Positions 34,701 through 46,700 of a stretch of 64,000 nucleotides of DNA are shown one piece after another. The DNA comes from Clytia hemisphaerica (Eukaryota > Cnidaria > Hydrozoa > Leptothecata > Clytiidae). Every line of letters begins with the position of its first letter. Positions within the stretch are counted from its first letter, which is position 1. The notes beneath the pieces were generated by a model that worked only from the letters and a program-made list of their open reading frames with translations, made no database searches and was not told the DNA's origin. Made by a program: the position numbers and the translations under genes. The stretch covers positions 436,139 to 500,138 of the forward strand of contig CACVBU010000259.1 in assembly GCA_902728285.1 (NCBI GenBank). The letters run 5' to 3'.

Positions 34701-37700
34701 CTTCTTTAAAAAAATACGTTTTCGAGTGTTTCTAAAGAAGGCGGAATACACTACTTTGGACTTACTGCACTAACATAGTATTCCGCCTTCTTTAAAAATA
34801 TACGTTTTCGAGTGTTTCTAAAGAAGGCGGAATAGACTACTTTGGAATTACTGCACTAACATAGTATTCCACCTTCTTTAAAAATATACGTTTTCGAGTG
34901 TTTCTAAAGAAGGCGGAATACACTACTTTGGAATTACTGCACTAACATAGTATTCCGCCTTCTTTAAAAATATACATTTTCGAGTGTTTCTAAAGAAGGC
35001 GGAATACACTACTTTGGACTTACTGCACTAACATAGTATTCCGCCTTCTTTAAAAATATACATTTTCGAGTGTTTCTAAAGAAGGCGGAATATACTACTA
35101 TGGACTTACTGCCCTTACATAGTATTCCGCCTTCTTTAAAAAAATTCCCTTTCCAATGTTTCTAAAGAAGGCGGAATACACTACTATAGACTTACTGCCC
35201 TAACATAGTATTCCGCCTTCTTTAAAAAAATACGTTTTCGAGTGTTTCTAAAGAAGGCGGAATACACTACTTTGGACTTACTGCCCTAACATAGTATTCC
35301 GACTTCTTTAAAAAAATACGTTTCCGAGTGTTTATAAAGAAGGCGGTATTCGAGACGGTCCCGATTTTGATAACAAAAAGGTTGAATTCGGGACTGTCCC
35401 GAACGTGTTAAATATGTGGCTAGATTCGGGACTGAATTAATATGGGCAGTGGAAAATTTTCGAAAAATTAAGTAGCAGGGGGGGGGGCGGCCATTAGGTA
35501 CCCGAGAGTATTACAAACACGGACAATCATTTCCAAATATTTAAATCGGTATGGTACTTTTCCAGGCGTGTTACAATGACGTTGAAATCGGGTTCCGGCA
35601 AATTAGAATGGACTTATTTTAAACGCATAATGACGAGGGATCCCTAATGACGAAGAGAAGAGGAAGAGAATCGATTCCAAAGAAAACCCAAAAAGGTAAA
35701 GACATAAATTTATGGTTAAGTACAAAATCGACGAAAATCCTTTGTCTGAAAAGTCGAATCCCACTCGGGACTCAACTCCAATTAGGCCGATCTATGCACT
35801 TGACAGGAATGGTACCACACAGAGAAAAATGAGAATTCTTCTATTCTTTTAGGCTTTTGTCATTCTATTGATATAACATTTCACCCCTAAAGCACCAAAT
35901 ATAGGAATGGTTGGATTGCCTCGTCAGAATCATTAAAAAACAGTTTTGTCCGTTAGTCACGTTTTTAAATGTCCGTTAGTCACAGCATTTTTTGCCTAAT
36001 TTTTGTCATATTTTCTTACTTTGACAATTTTTTTTCAAAATTGATTTATAAACATAAAATTCAACCTTTCCTCTAGTGAATTTAAGCAAAAAACCCAACC
36101 TGTAGCTTTAGGAACAGCACTTTACAGCTGTTTGTAAAAGTGTCCCATTTTAGATGTTAATTTTTGTGTCCGTTAGTCACGGGCCTATTAATTGCAATTT
36201 CTGACCAAGTGAATGTCAAGAGAAAAAGTTTTATATGGTTCTTGAAACTTTGACCCCCACTGATAGTTACCACACCAAAAGAAGTTTTATTCCTATTTTC
36301 AAGCTTGACTTCTAGCCTGCTAAACAGTGGAAATGTCCGTTAGTCACATATGGAATTCATGATATATCTTTCGTTATTTTGATAAATATACTAAATATTT
36401 TACAAATATTTTTATATAATAATATTTTAACACCATCAAAGAATTCTCCCTCCAAATTTGAGGTCTCTAGCTACACTAGAAAAAGAGATATGCTAAATTT
36501 AAGAAGCATGACTGGAAAATTTCTTTTTTTTCTTTTTTGACACATTTTCGAATTTTTCCAAGCTATTTTCCTAACCTTTTTTTTGACATTTTTAGTCAAA
36601 TTTTTGACACTAAAATTTGAATATCTTTACAACCACTAATCCTCTGGAGGCCTATGACCCCTCATTTTCTTTCTTTTTCAAAGCTCTACAAGATAGGATA
36701 GATTTTGAAAAAAAAAATTAAAACTTGAAAAATCTTCTGGAGTTGCTATCTTGAATTGTATGCAAAAATACAGGAACGAAAATGCCGTGGTTGGACAGTT
36801 AGTCACACTAGGTAATTTAGCTTTCAGAAAAAGCATGTCAGTCATCTACAGGATGAATTTCAACAGGTTGGCAGAAGATATCATACTCCAGGATGCAAGT
36901 GAAATTTTTTCAATCTGCGGACCTAGGCGGGGGTTCGGTTATTATCAGTTAGGGTTAGGGTTGGAGCTCGAGAGTCACAATATAAGGCCGAAGGCCTTCT
37001 TAGGGGCATTCGTACCCTGTGACTTAACTTAGGATCCCATAGGGATGTTGTAGTGGCACCGGTAGGGTTGGGAGCTTTCTTAATTAAGGTCTGTAAATTA
37101 CACGCTATAAGTATTTGTGAATGAAAACATTCTGCCGTGTCTCGTTGGCGTAAGCGGTTAGGCGTTGGGTTTGTAAACCAAGGTTGCTTGCATTTGGTGG
37201 TTAGAGCCGGGGTCGGAGACCTGTTTCACCCCGGTACGGGCAAATTTCTTAGAAAACAGTTAGAAACACTTGAGAAAGACAGAAAATCAAGATAGTAGAT
37301 AGGAAAGTAGAAAATAGGGGGAAAATAAGAGACTGTGCATCCTGGAGTATGATATCGTTTGCCAACCATTTCAACAACAAGGATGAGAGTAGCCTGGATA
37401 TCCAGGCTGTAAACTATTTCACAGTCTAGTTTTTTATATTTTATGTTCTGGTTTACAGCCTGGTCTCCCTAGTCCGTTGCTTGCGCTCACTTCGCTAAAA
37501 CCGTTAGGGCCAATCTACACGGCGTGGAGCAAAAATAATAAATTCTAAAGCAAAAATAGGATAGTCCTCCAGTTGCTAGTGAAGATAGGGCTTTCTGTTA
37601 CATGAAAACATGAAAAAGAAGAAAACAGAGGCAAGTTCATTTTCCAAGAAAACATGGTTGGTCATGATAATGCAAGCAAACTTTTTTATGGACTTTAGTG

Positions 37701-40700
37701 TAATCTTTGGATGTTTTAAATAGTTTTAGATCTTCTGCTTTTTATTAATTTCTGTTTTGCTGCCCTTGGTTGGATAGGAAACATGGGTTTGCACTTTTAT
37801 TCTCTAGGGAGACCAAGCTCTATAATTTTAGAACTTTCAGTGTAGCTGGAACCTAAATATTCCAGGATTAGAAAAAGCTATACCTGTTATCTTTTTTCTT
37901 TAAAGAATCAGCAAGCCATCAACATTGATAAATTCCACACATTTCCTCAGAAACTTATAAAATCATCTGCCATTATGACTTTCTTGAAGCTGTTCCGAAA
38001 TGAACCAATCGGGTTATGTATCGGAAACCCTATGGGAGTTCTTTTCCGAAATTTGTAAAATAGCTAAGTCGGCAAAAAAACTTTTACCGGGGGTTTGAGG
38101 AAAAACAGAACTGCTATCATTTGTTTTTTATTTAACCAGATATTTAAATTTGGGCTCAAAAATACTTAAATAAATAAGTTGATAATATTTAATATACTAT
38201 TTGTATCTCTTAGAAAATAAACACTTACAAAACGACATCGTTTATCATTTGGAATACCCCCGTATTTGGATCATTCTATTGTGGGCGCAAAAAAGGGCGG
38301 AAACTAAGTAGCACCCTCAGGGCAAGATTGCCGCCTCATCTTTATTCGCCCGTGCAAGAATGCGAGCTAATCATTTTTTTCTTGCGCGCTTGAGGGGAAA
38401 AGGAAAGTGATCATTATTCTTTGAAGGAAAAACGTCAGAAACAAACGACCAAAAGATGTATTTTGTTGTTGAGAATCGATCCTGTGAAGATGAAAATTTT
38501 TTTGCTTTGCGTTTTTTTCGGAACGCTGAAAAACTCTAATTTCGATCTTCCTTTAAGTTAAAGAGGTTGCGAGATTTGGGTTAGCGAGGCAAAAATTGCT
38601 AAAAAGCTGGTAAAATCATAATCCTCAAAAATCGAAGTTCCAGCCTCACTGACTTTGTATGTTCAGGTAAATTTTGTTTTTTCTAAAATTTTGAGCTTGG
38701 ATATCCAGGCTAGGATGAGAGTTTGCTGAATCAAGTTCAAGGATACCAAGACAATCAATTAAATTAAAACTTGAAAACTTAAAATTAGACAAAATGACCG
38801 ATTGCGAACAGGCAGCAGCCAAATATCAACCAATCAAATTTTGTCAATCAATTCCCGAGACAGCACTTCGATTTTTAAGGCCTTGTTTATATGCTAAAGT
38901 AAAATTAATTTCGCACATGTAAATGGTTCATTGTTTGAGGTCCGGCAAAATTTCCGGGAAATAGCCTATTCGGCGTTGGGCGGATATAGGTGGGTTCCGC
39001 CTACCCGTAGATCTTTTTCTTGGTAAGTTGATCTTCAAATTAGTTTTCAAGGTTGGCTTGGCTCAAATTTTTTCATCTATGGCTCAAATTTTAGGCAATT
39101 TCTCAAAGTTTTAGAAAATGTTCATTTCATTAAAAAGCGCCGGGTTATTTTTTCATGAATCCCGTTAAAAGTTTTGCGGTGCATTTTTTTGCTTGAGAGT
39201 CAAGTAAACAATATAGCGCTTTTGCAGCATTAATCTTTGATAAGCATTTTGGCAGTGACTAACTGTTGGATTTAGTTGGAAAGTATGCAAAACATATGCA
39301 AGTTTACACAAAGATTAAAAAGACAACAAAGCATCTTATAAATAAATATTATAATCATTAGAACAAAAAAAGATTGAATTTCTTAATCCAAAAAGAAATA
39401 TTTACAGAACAGCAAAAGCCTTTTACAAATTTGTTCTTAAAGACATAGCTTTCCTCTACACAAGATTACACTTTGATATGATGCCAATTATGCATGTAGG
39501 TTTTCAATTAATACTTTCTTTTTGCATATGTTTTGCATACTTTCTAAGGGAATTTCACCACGGCAATTCAGCCACCATAATTTTTGCATACAATTCAATA
39601 TGGTGGATGGAAAGGCGAAAAGGTCTATAGATTTAAAAAGTGTCTTTACGTCACATAGAACAATAGAAAATAGCAAAAGAACAAAAAGAAATTACCCATA
39701 GCCACCATTTCCCAACCATGGGGAATCGCGATTTTGCGGATATGGGAATCCTCATATTGAATAAAGCATCTTCTGAAAATTTCATTCTTCCCCATAAATG
39801 CGAAAATGAAAAACGTAGAAGCTTTCGTTTGCTAATTGTCTTTGTAATCTGCCATGAAGTGTTATAAAATTCCTTATAGAATGACACGTTCTCCTACTAA
39901 AAGGTTTAAAAAATGACGTAGAAACAAGAAACTGTGAAAATTACCATAATTACATCACAACTACTGAGCGCTGACTTTTAGTCTTAATGACTTGCTCTCA
40001 TTCCTTTGGTTTCTGTAGAAAAAAGAAAGTCGTTATTGTGAACTTTTAACATGCTTTAAATAGAGGTATTTGCACTGACTGAACAGTGTAAATCAAACAA
40101 ACCAGACGATCAAAAGCAATCAAATTAATTGTGATTTGATTGTAGAATGCAATTGAAGGCAGGACCCTCTTTTGAATACATTATCAGTTAAGAACATTTG
40201 GCCAGTTCCTGTACGCGGCCGCAATAAAAAAAATCATAACCGCACTCATAAAAAAATTACGTTTGCGTCTCTTTTTACCGTTTTCTCCCTAGACGCCTTC
40301 TGTTGGCTGATCATATAGGGCGTTTTGGGGTTACCACCCTCGAAGCTGTGGGCGCCTTTATCATTCCACAACTCTGTCCCTAGACACCATTTTAAATGAG
40401 TTAACAATAGATCCAAAAGGGCGCCCTCATCAAGGAAGATCATTTGCTCTGGTCTCCGGCTTTGAGAAGTAGTAATGTTTTCAATTGTAAGAAAAATAGT
40501 AAGAAACTTAAGTTTACAAGTGTCCCTTAGTTTTTGCTGGCTTATAGAATGGCAGGATCCTGAATGGTTTCCCTAACTGACATTTAGCAAACCAATAAGG
40601 CCAATATTTTCTGAAGGACAAAAGATAAGGAAGCTTTACTGAAGGCGGCATAAGGCTGGGACTATTTATTTAAAAGCTGTCCCATGCCATGTTGGTCACC

Positions 40701-43700
40701 TCTACTGAAAATTTCAGATCAAAGCAAACAAGCAATAAATTCATTTAACTTTATTTTTTTTAATCGTTGATTCTAAGACAGGGATGAATTTAGCTATCAA
40801 TGATATAGATATTAATCAATAACTAATCGATCGATAAATATTTATTATCTATCAATTTAAATTTGATGATCCATTTTATCAATTACGACCGTCTGGACTT
40901 GGCGAACTTAAACATTAAACGCATACTATACAAACTATAAACTTAGCTATGGAAATACCTAAAATTGGCTAATTGCTTGTGAAAATATACTTTTTGTCTA
41001 AAATGTAACAAAAACACTGTTCTACCAATTTCCAAATCTCAAAGTATCAAAGTTCAAAAATTTGGGTTTAACCAGGGGGGGGGGGTGAAGCAGTTAGTAC
41101 AAGACATCATGCCTACTAACTGCTTTCTCGGAAGAAGTTAGTAACACCACCACCTTGGTACACTTAGTACAGTTATTACTAGCTGAATTTAGCCTTGAAA
41201 AAGGCTTTTGACCTTCATAAATTCAATAAAATCAAAAAAAAACAAAATTTAATATCTTAAAAATGATTCAATTTTCCATAGCTTTCAATAGGAAAAAACA
41301 ACATTTTAGAAAATCAAATTAGATTTAAAAAAAAATTTCGAAAATTTGAAAAAAAAATCTACTTCCCAAAAATTTTTTTTGGTAAAATATGGTCTTTTTT
41401 TTTAATTTTCTCACAAAATCCTATTTTTTACACAGTTAGTACCAAAATTTGGCAAATTTTTAGTAGGGGACCACCCTTTTTTGCAGTTAGTACATCTGAG
41501 TACTAAGTGATTTTATCCAATTTATATGGCACACCACCACGGTACTAACCGGCATGATGTCTTGTACTAACTGCTTCACCCCCCCCCTGGTTTAACAAAA
41601 TTCCAAAATGTAAAGAATCGTCTTATTACTTGTATTAAAAATCAAAGTTTTTCATCATAAGCTTTTCTTTGGGTAAAAGTAAGTAACATAACATATTAAG
41701 CAATTATTGGACAAAGTCGAATCCAATATTTTTCATATTGGATGAGACTGCGTCCAAATAAATGGTTTATTATCGGTTCATCGCTAAAATATTTCTCATT
41801 TTCAAACAAGATTCCAATTTAAAGGCTCTTAAATCTGGTTTCTTGGTAGTTTTTTATTCAAAAGTCTTATTTTTATTTTGTGACGTAATGTCAAAAATAA
41901 GATGCTCAATTGTCATTGAACTCATTGCGTGACGTCAATTTTTGAAATATGTAGCCTCCATGGAAGCTATATATTCGAAAATATTGGACAGCAAAGAAGC
42001 CAATCAAATGTCGCTATTTACACACGTCGGATAATAAACCATAATACTGTCCAGGGTTTTGGTAGCATGGGAAGATCTTGGGGAGTCACATTTTAGTACA
42101 CTTGTACTAAAATATTTGGGGACATTTTGACACAGAGGCCAACTAATTTTGGTCTTCTCAAGACAATTTGCCCTCACAGGACCATTTTTGCTTAAAAGTG
42201 CTGGTTTTTGCAGTTCAATTTTTGCACAAATTGAAACTTTTAAATTATACTGTTTTTATGAATTGAGCAAAAATTAAAAAGACATTGACTTAATGCATAA
42301 AAATTAGAACTTATTTTCTTTATTATTTAATAGGAAAGTTTCAATTTATTTTTTGAAGGATAACAAAATATTATGAAAAGAATTTCAAAAAATTATGAAA
42401 ATCATTGATTCATGTACAAATACACTAAAGAATTTCTCAAATATACTTTGGATACCAAATTTTTGGTATTTTAGTACCATAGTTCGGAAGGGGGTCACTA
42501 CCCCCCCTACCCTAGAGCTACCCCCCCTACCCTAGAGCTACCCCCCCTACCCTAGGTTCTTCCCCCTTTTAAAATTTGATGCTACCCCCCTCAAAATTTT
42601 AAAATCCTACCATAATTCTACCGGTGAAAAAGCAAGAACATTCAGTGTAAATAAGCAAATAATTAGGAAATCTGAATTTGGTGGTGTACGCTTTGATGAA
42701 AGGTAAAAGTGAACTTCTTTCAGAAGCATTGTAAATTAAAAATAAAACTTCTAATTTGGGAAAACACAAAAAAACATACCACTGACATCTTACCCCCCCC
42801 TTTCTAGATGAACCCCCCCGTTTCTGAAAACTTCCCCCTTTCTAGAAAAAATTCTCTTACCCCCCCTTTCTGAGATTTTCTGAACATCGCTACCCCCCCC
42901 CCCTTCATAAAGGGGGGGGTGCGAACTATGAGTACCCCTTGGTACTAAAAGAATTTTTAAATTTTTTGAGTTTACCACCATTTCAAAAACAAAACACTCA
43001 ATTCTGTGGTAAAGCTGCGGTAAATTTTTTCTGTTGTTTGTCGTCCATATAGTTTGAGATCTTTAGATTTGGAGAACATTGACAAGGTTAAATAGCAACT
43101 TTTAAAAAGAACTTTCTTAAAAATATTCAAATAACAAAAAAGTGCTGCAGAAAAATGTTGTTTTACCTTGGCAATAATGCCATTTTGCTGCGGGTTCTGA
43201 GGAAAAAATATTGAATTGCCAAGACTGCTAAACAACATCATGCCTAAGATTTTAGTATCTACTCCCTGTATACCTTATTGGAACTAATTTTTGCAGGAAT
43301 TTATTTTAGTGTTTTTCGTGGTTTTTCGTCAAAATGTGAAAATATGAGCCCGCAAAAAATTTTTGAGAATTAAAAACCGCAAAAATTAATTCCCACGAAA
43401 TATAATTTTTTCCAATTTTATTGAACATTTTGAAAAATCCCTAGGAAAATGAAAGAAATTTGTCCGAAAAAGGGCAAAACCGCAAAAATTGAAACCTGCG
43501 AAATGCAATTTTTCGGATATTTTTTTTCGACTGAGAAAATTAGTTCCCACAAAAATTAGTTCCAATAAGGTAATCAAGCATTAATTTAATGAAAGCACTC
43601 TTTTGTTGTTTTTTATGAAAAAGGCTCACTTTTATGTTTCATGATTTCGGACTTGGACACTATAAGGAGGCATGAAAAATGGTCTGTACATAATATGCGT

Positions 43701-46700
43701 AAAGAATTAGCGTTCAAAAGCAAAAAGTTATTCTTACTAAAAGAAATCTATGGCTTCATTAAAAAGAAATCATTTGTCTCAATTTTTATTTTCCCGAAAA
43801 GTTTTGTTTTCTCATATATGAAACTTTTTAAGATCAGATAGATAGATATTTTATAGATATATAGATATAGATATATTATTATAGATATATTTAAGATATT
43901 TTAAGATAATTTTTACTATTTTAGGCATCTATCGGTCTACATCAGCAACAACGAAATTTGAATCTGCAGGAATATGCCAGTAAAAAACTTATGTCAGAAT
44001 ATGGGGTCAATGTTCAGAAGTTTGGTGTTGCTGATACTCCTTCAGAAGCATCGGATATTGGGAAGAATCTGATGGCTGATACTGCAACTGAGCTTGTGGT
44101 GAAAGCACAAATTCTGGCAGGTGGAAGAGGAAAAGGTGTCTTTGATAACGGTTTCAAAGGTGGTGTTCACTTGACCAAAGAGTAAGGAAAATCATAAGTT
44201 TTGATTTGATTTTATAATGTTTTGAAATAATAACATTCAAGTGTTATCAATAAAGAAGAGTTGATTGTTACGATTAGGAATGTGCTCTACCAGAGCATTG
44301 TACAAAATTAACAATTTTATTTTTTTCTCATGCCAACAACCGTCAGCTACATACAAAATTATACCATAATTATAAATTATGAATTAATTTTAGGCTGTAG
44401 CTTTGTAAAAATTCATCAAAAATCAAAATCATAAATCTGAAACAAAAGAACCTTTTTTCCTAGTGCAAACGCTGTTGAAGATTTGGCAACTAATATGTTG
44501 GGAAACAAGTTAACAACCAAGCAAACACCCCCTGGTGGAGTCTTGGTCCAAAAGGTAATTTTGTGTTCTGTTCAGTTGCTTACTTCTGGATCAATTTTTA
44601 CTTTCAAAGGTAAAAACAGCTCTAATACCATTAATCAATAGTGAATAATCTGATGCTGGAGGTAGAATATTGTCATATAGGATAGTCCAAGGAAAGTTTC
44701 CAAAAGATTCAAATATTGACGCTGGACATTGTATTAATGAGGTTGACGTATTATTTCCCATTTGACCATACTTGACTATATGAATATTTTTTTTTTCCTA
44801 TTTTAAAGTTGATGGTATGTGAAGCCTTGGACATTGAACGGGAAACATACCTTGCCATTCTTATGGACCGTGAAGCTAAAGGACCCGTCATTGTTGCAAG
44901 TCCTGAAGGTGGCATGGATATTGAAGAAGTCGCTGAAAAATCACCTGAGAAGATTCTTACGGTAAAGATTTAAGTTACAAAGATAATTATTACAAAATTG
45001 TGAAATTCACGCTTCACCAGAGACAACTCAATTCCACGTTTTTAACATAATTAGGCTCAGAAAGATTTACCCTACTACACAAAAAAAAACAGGTAGTAAA
45101 CTGCATATTTTGCAATGTCAAAATAACCAACGAATCATGTAACATCAGATAACAAGAACCAAACAAGTAATCAATGAATCATTATAAAGATAATTTATTA
45201 GATTGCATTTCTTTCACCATACATTCCGAATGTGAGCACTCTCTGCAAAAATCTTCGAAATCCAGGAATCATTTTAGCATAGATGAAAATATTTAGAATG
45301 CTGTTCATGTAACCAAATTGTCTTATGAACCAACTAAATAATTTGGCGTATACGCCATAAAGAACTAGTGATCTTTTCTGAACCATATAAACTGCAATAA
45401 ATGTAAGTGGCACATCTAAAATTCGAACTGGTATTACAGTCAGCGTGAAAAGTATAATAAGACCTTTGACGGTTCTCAAAGCTCTTCGATTACGCTGGCG
45501 ACTTTGATCGTTCAGTGCGAAGGAATTTTCATTTTCTGCAGCGTTAAATCTCTTTTTCATCTTAAGGTATAAAAACAACATTATTGCACAGGAAAGAAAA
45601 CTATCTAGAATGTAGTTTACAGCAAACTGTATCAACAAGGAGTGTTCATACTGTCCTCTATAAAAACATTGTAAATAACCTTTATGATCTTCCAATTCCA
45701 TGTTTCTGAAATAATTTAAGTTCAATAGAAGAGCAATGAGCCAAACGGATAGACAAGCCAAGCCGTACTTCCTTTTGTTGATTTTTATACGTAATGGATA
45801 TACAATTGATCGAAATCTTGCGAAAGAGATCAATACTAACAACCAACATGAAACTATCGGACAACTCGAGTCGATAAATATTGTAAAGAAAATACAACCA
45901 AATTTACCCAGCTCCCAAGAAGGTTTCTGATAAAAGGGGTATATAATAGACACACCAATGCTTGTACATAAATCTGCAACTGCCAGATTGATGATCAGGA
46001 AATGATAAGAACTCATTTTTTTTAAGTTCTTGGAGTTAATTTTCATGAAGTAAATGACGATCAGTAAATTCCATAAACTTCCGATACTGAAAATGACGGG
46101 GAACATGTACATTTCATAAAAGGATAGTATTTTATAAGCAAGCAGAATCTCTTCAGGTAAATGCGACTTCGATATAGGATAAACGATTGTCGTGTTATTA
46201 TTGAAACCCATTTTAATTTTACGCTAAGAATACTAATACATTTTCCATCAACAAAATGCAAGTAAAATTTCGAAACCCTGAATACTTTATTTATATGGCT
46301 TTTTAAAGTCATGTTCTTCTTAGTTTAATAACCTACGGTCTTTTTTGTTACCATTAATGAAAAAAAAAATTTGGCTCTTCCTGACATCACAGGAACCGAC
46401 TCGTTACCAAGATATTATTTTTTTAAGCCTAAATCTTTATTTGTAAGGCTTTTTTAATAACCTACGATCTTTATGGTCATTAAAACCCTTTCAGTGCCAA
46501 TGCCGTATATATCAGACATGGGCTATATCGTCATTTTTTGTCTAACTTGTAGGAATTGGATTGGGTTTCATGGTCAAGCAAAAAAAAATCAAAAATGAGT
46601 CTTTTCAGCGAGATTTTAAGCCGAAAAGTAAAAAAAATGCAATAATTTGACAAAAATTGACTGTTTTAAGATTTTGACCGTTTTTTGACCATTTTTGGTC

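Larger units (their letters stand above)
36796..39265. mobile_element. CAGTTAGTCACACTAG TIR element, copy B, 5-bp duplication TTGGA
   Basis: Starts CAGTTAGTCACACTAGG and ends GCAGTGACTAACTG, with TTGGA on both sides (36791-36795, 39266-39270). It carries two nested insertions (36866-37367 and 37391-38711) that copy A lacks. The rest aligns to copy A with few changes. Confidence 0.75.

Noticed and set aside
32101-35345. CRISPR-like regular array
   Set aside because: The repeats have no unique spacers. The 300-bp and 86-bp units are simple tandem repeats in animal DNA, and CRISPR is not expected here.
35647-35832. 61-codon Lys/Arg-rich ORF
   Set aside because: Lies between transposon blocks and contains the CGGGACT word. 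No protein feature.
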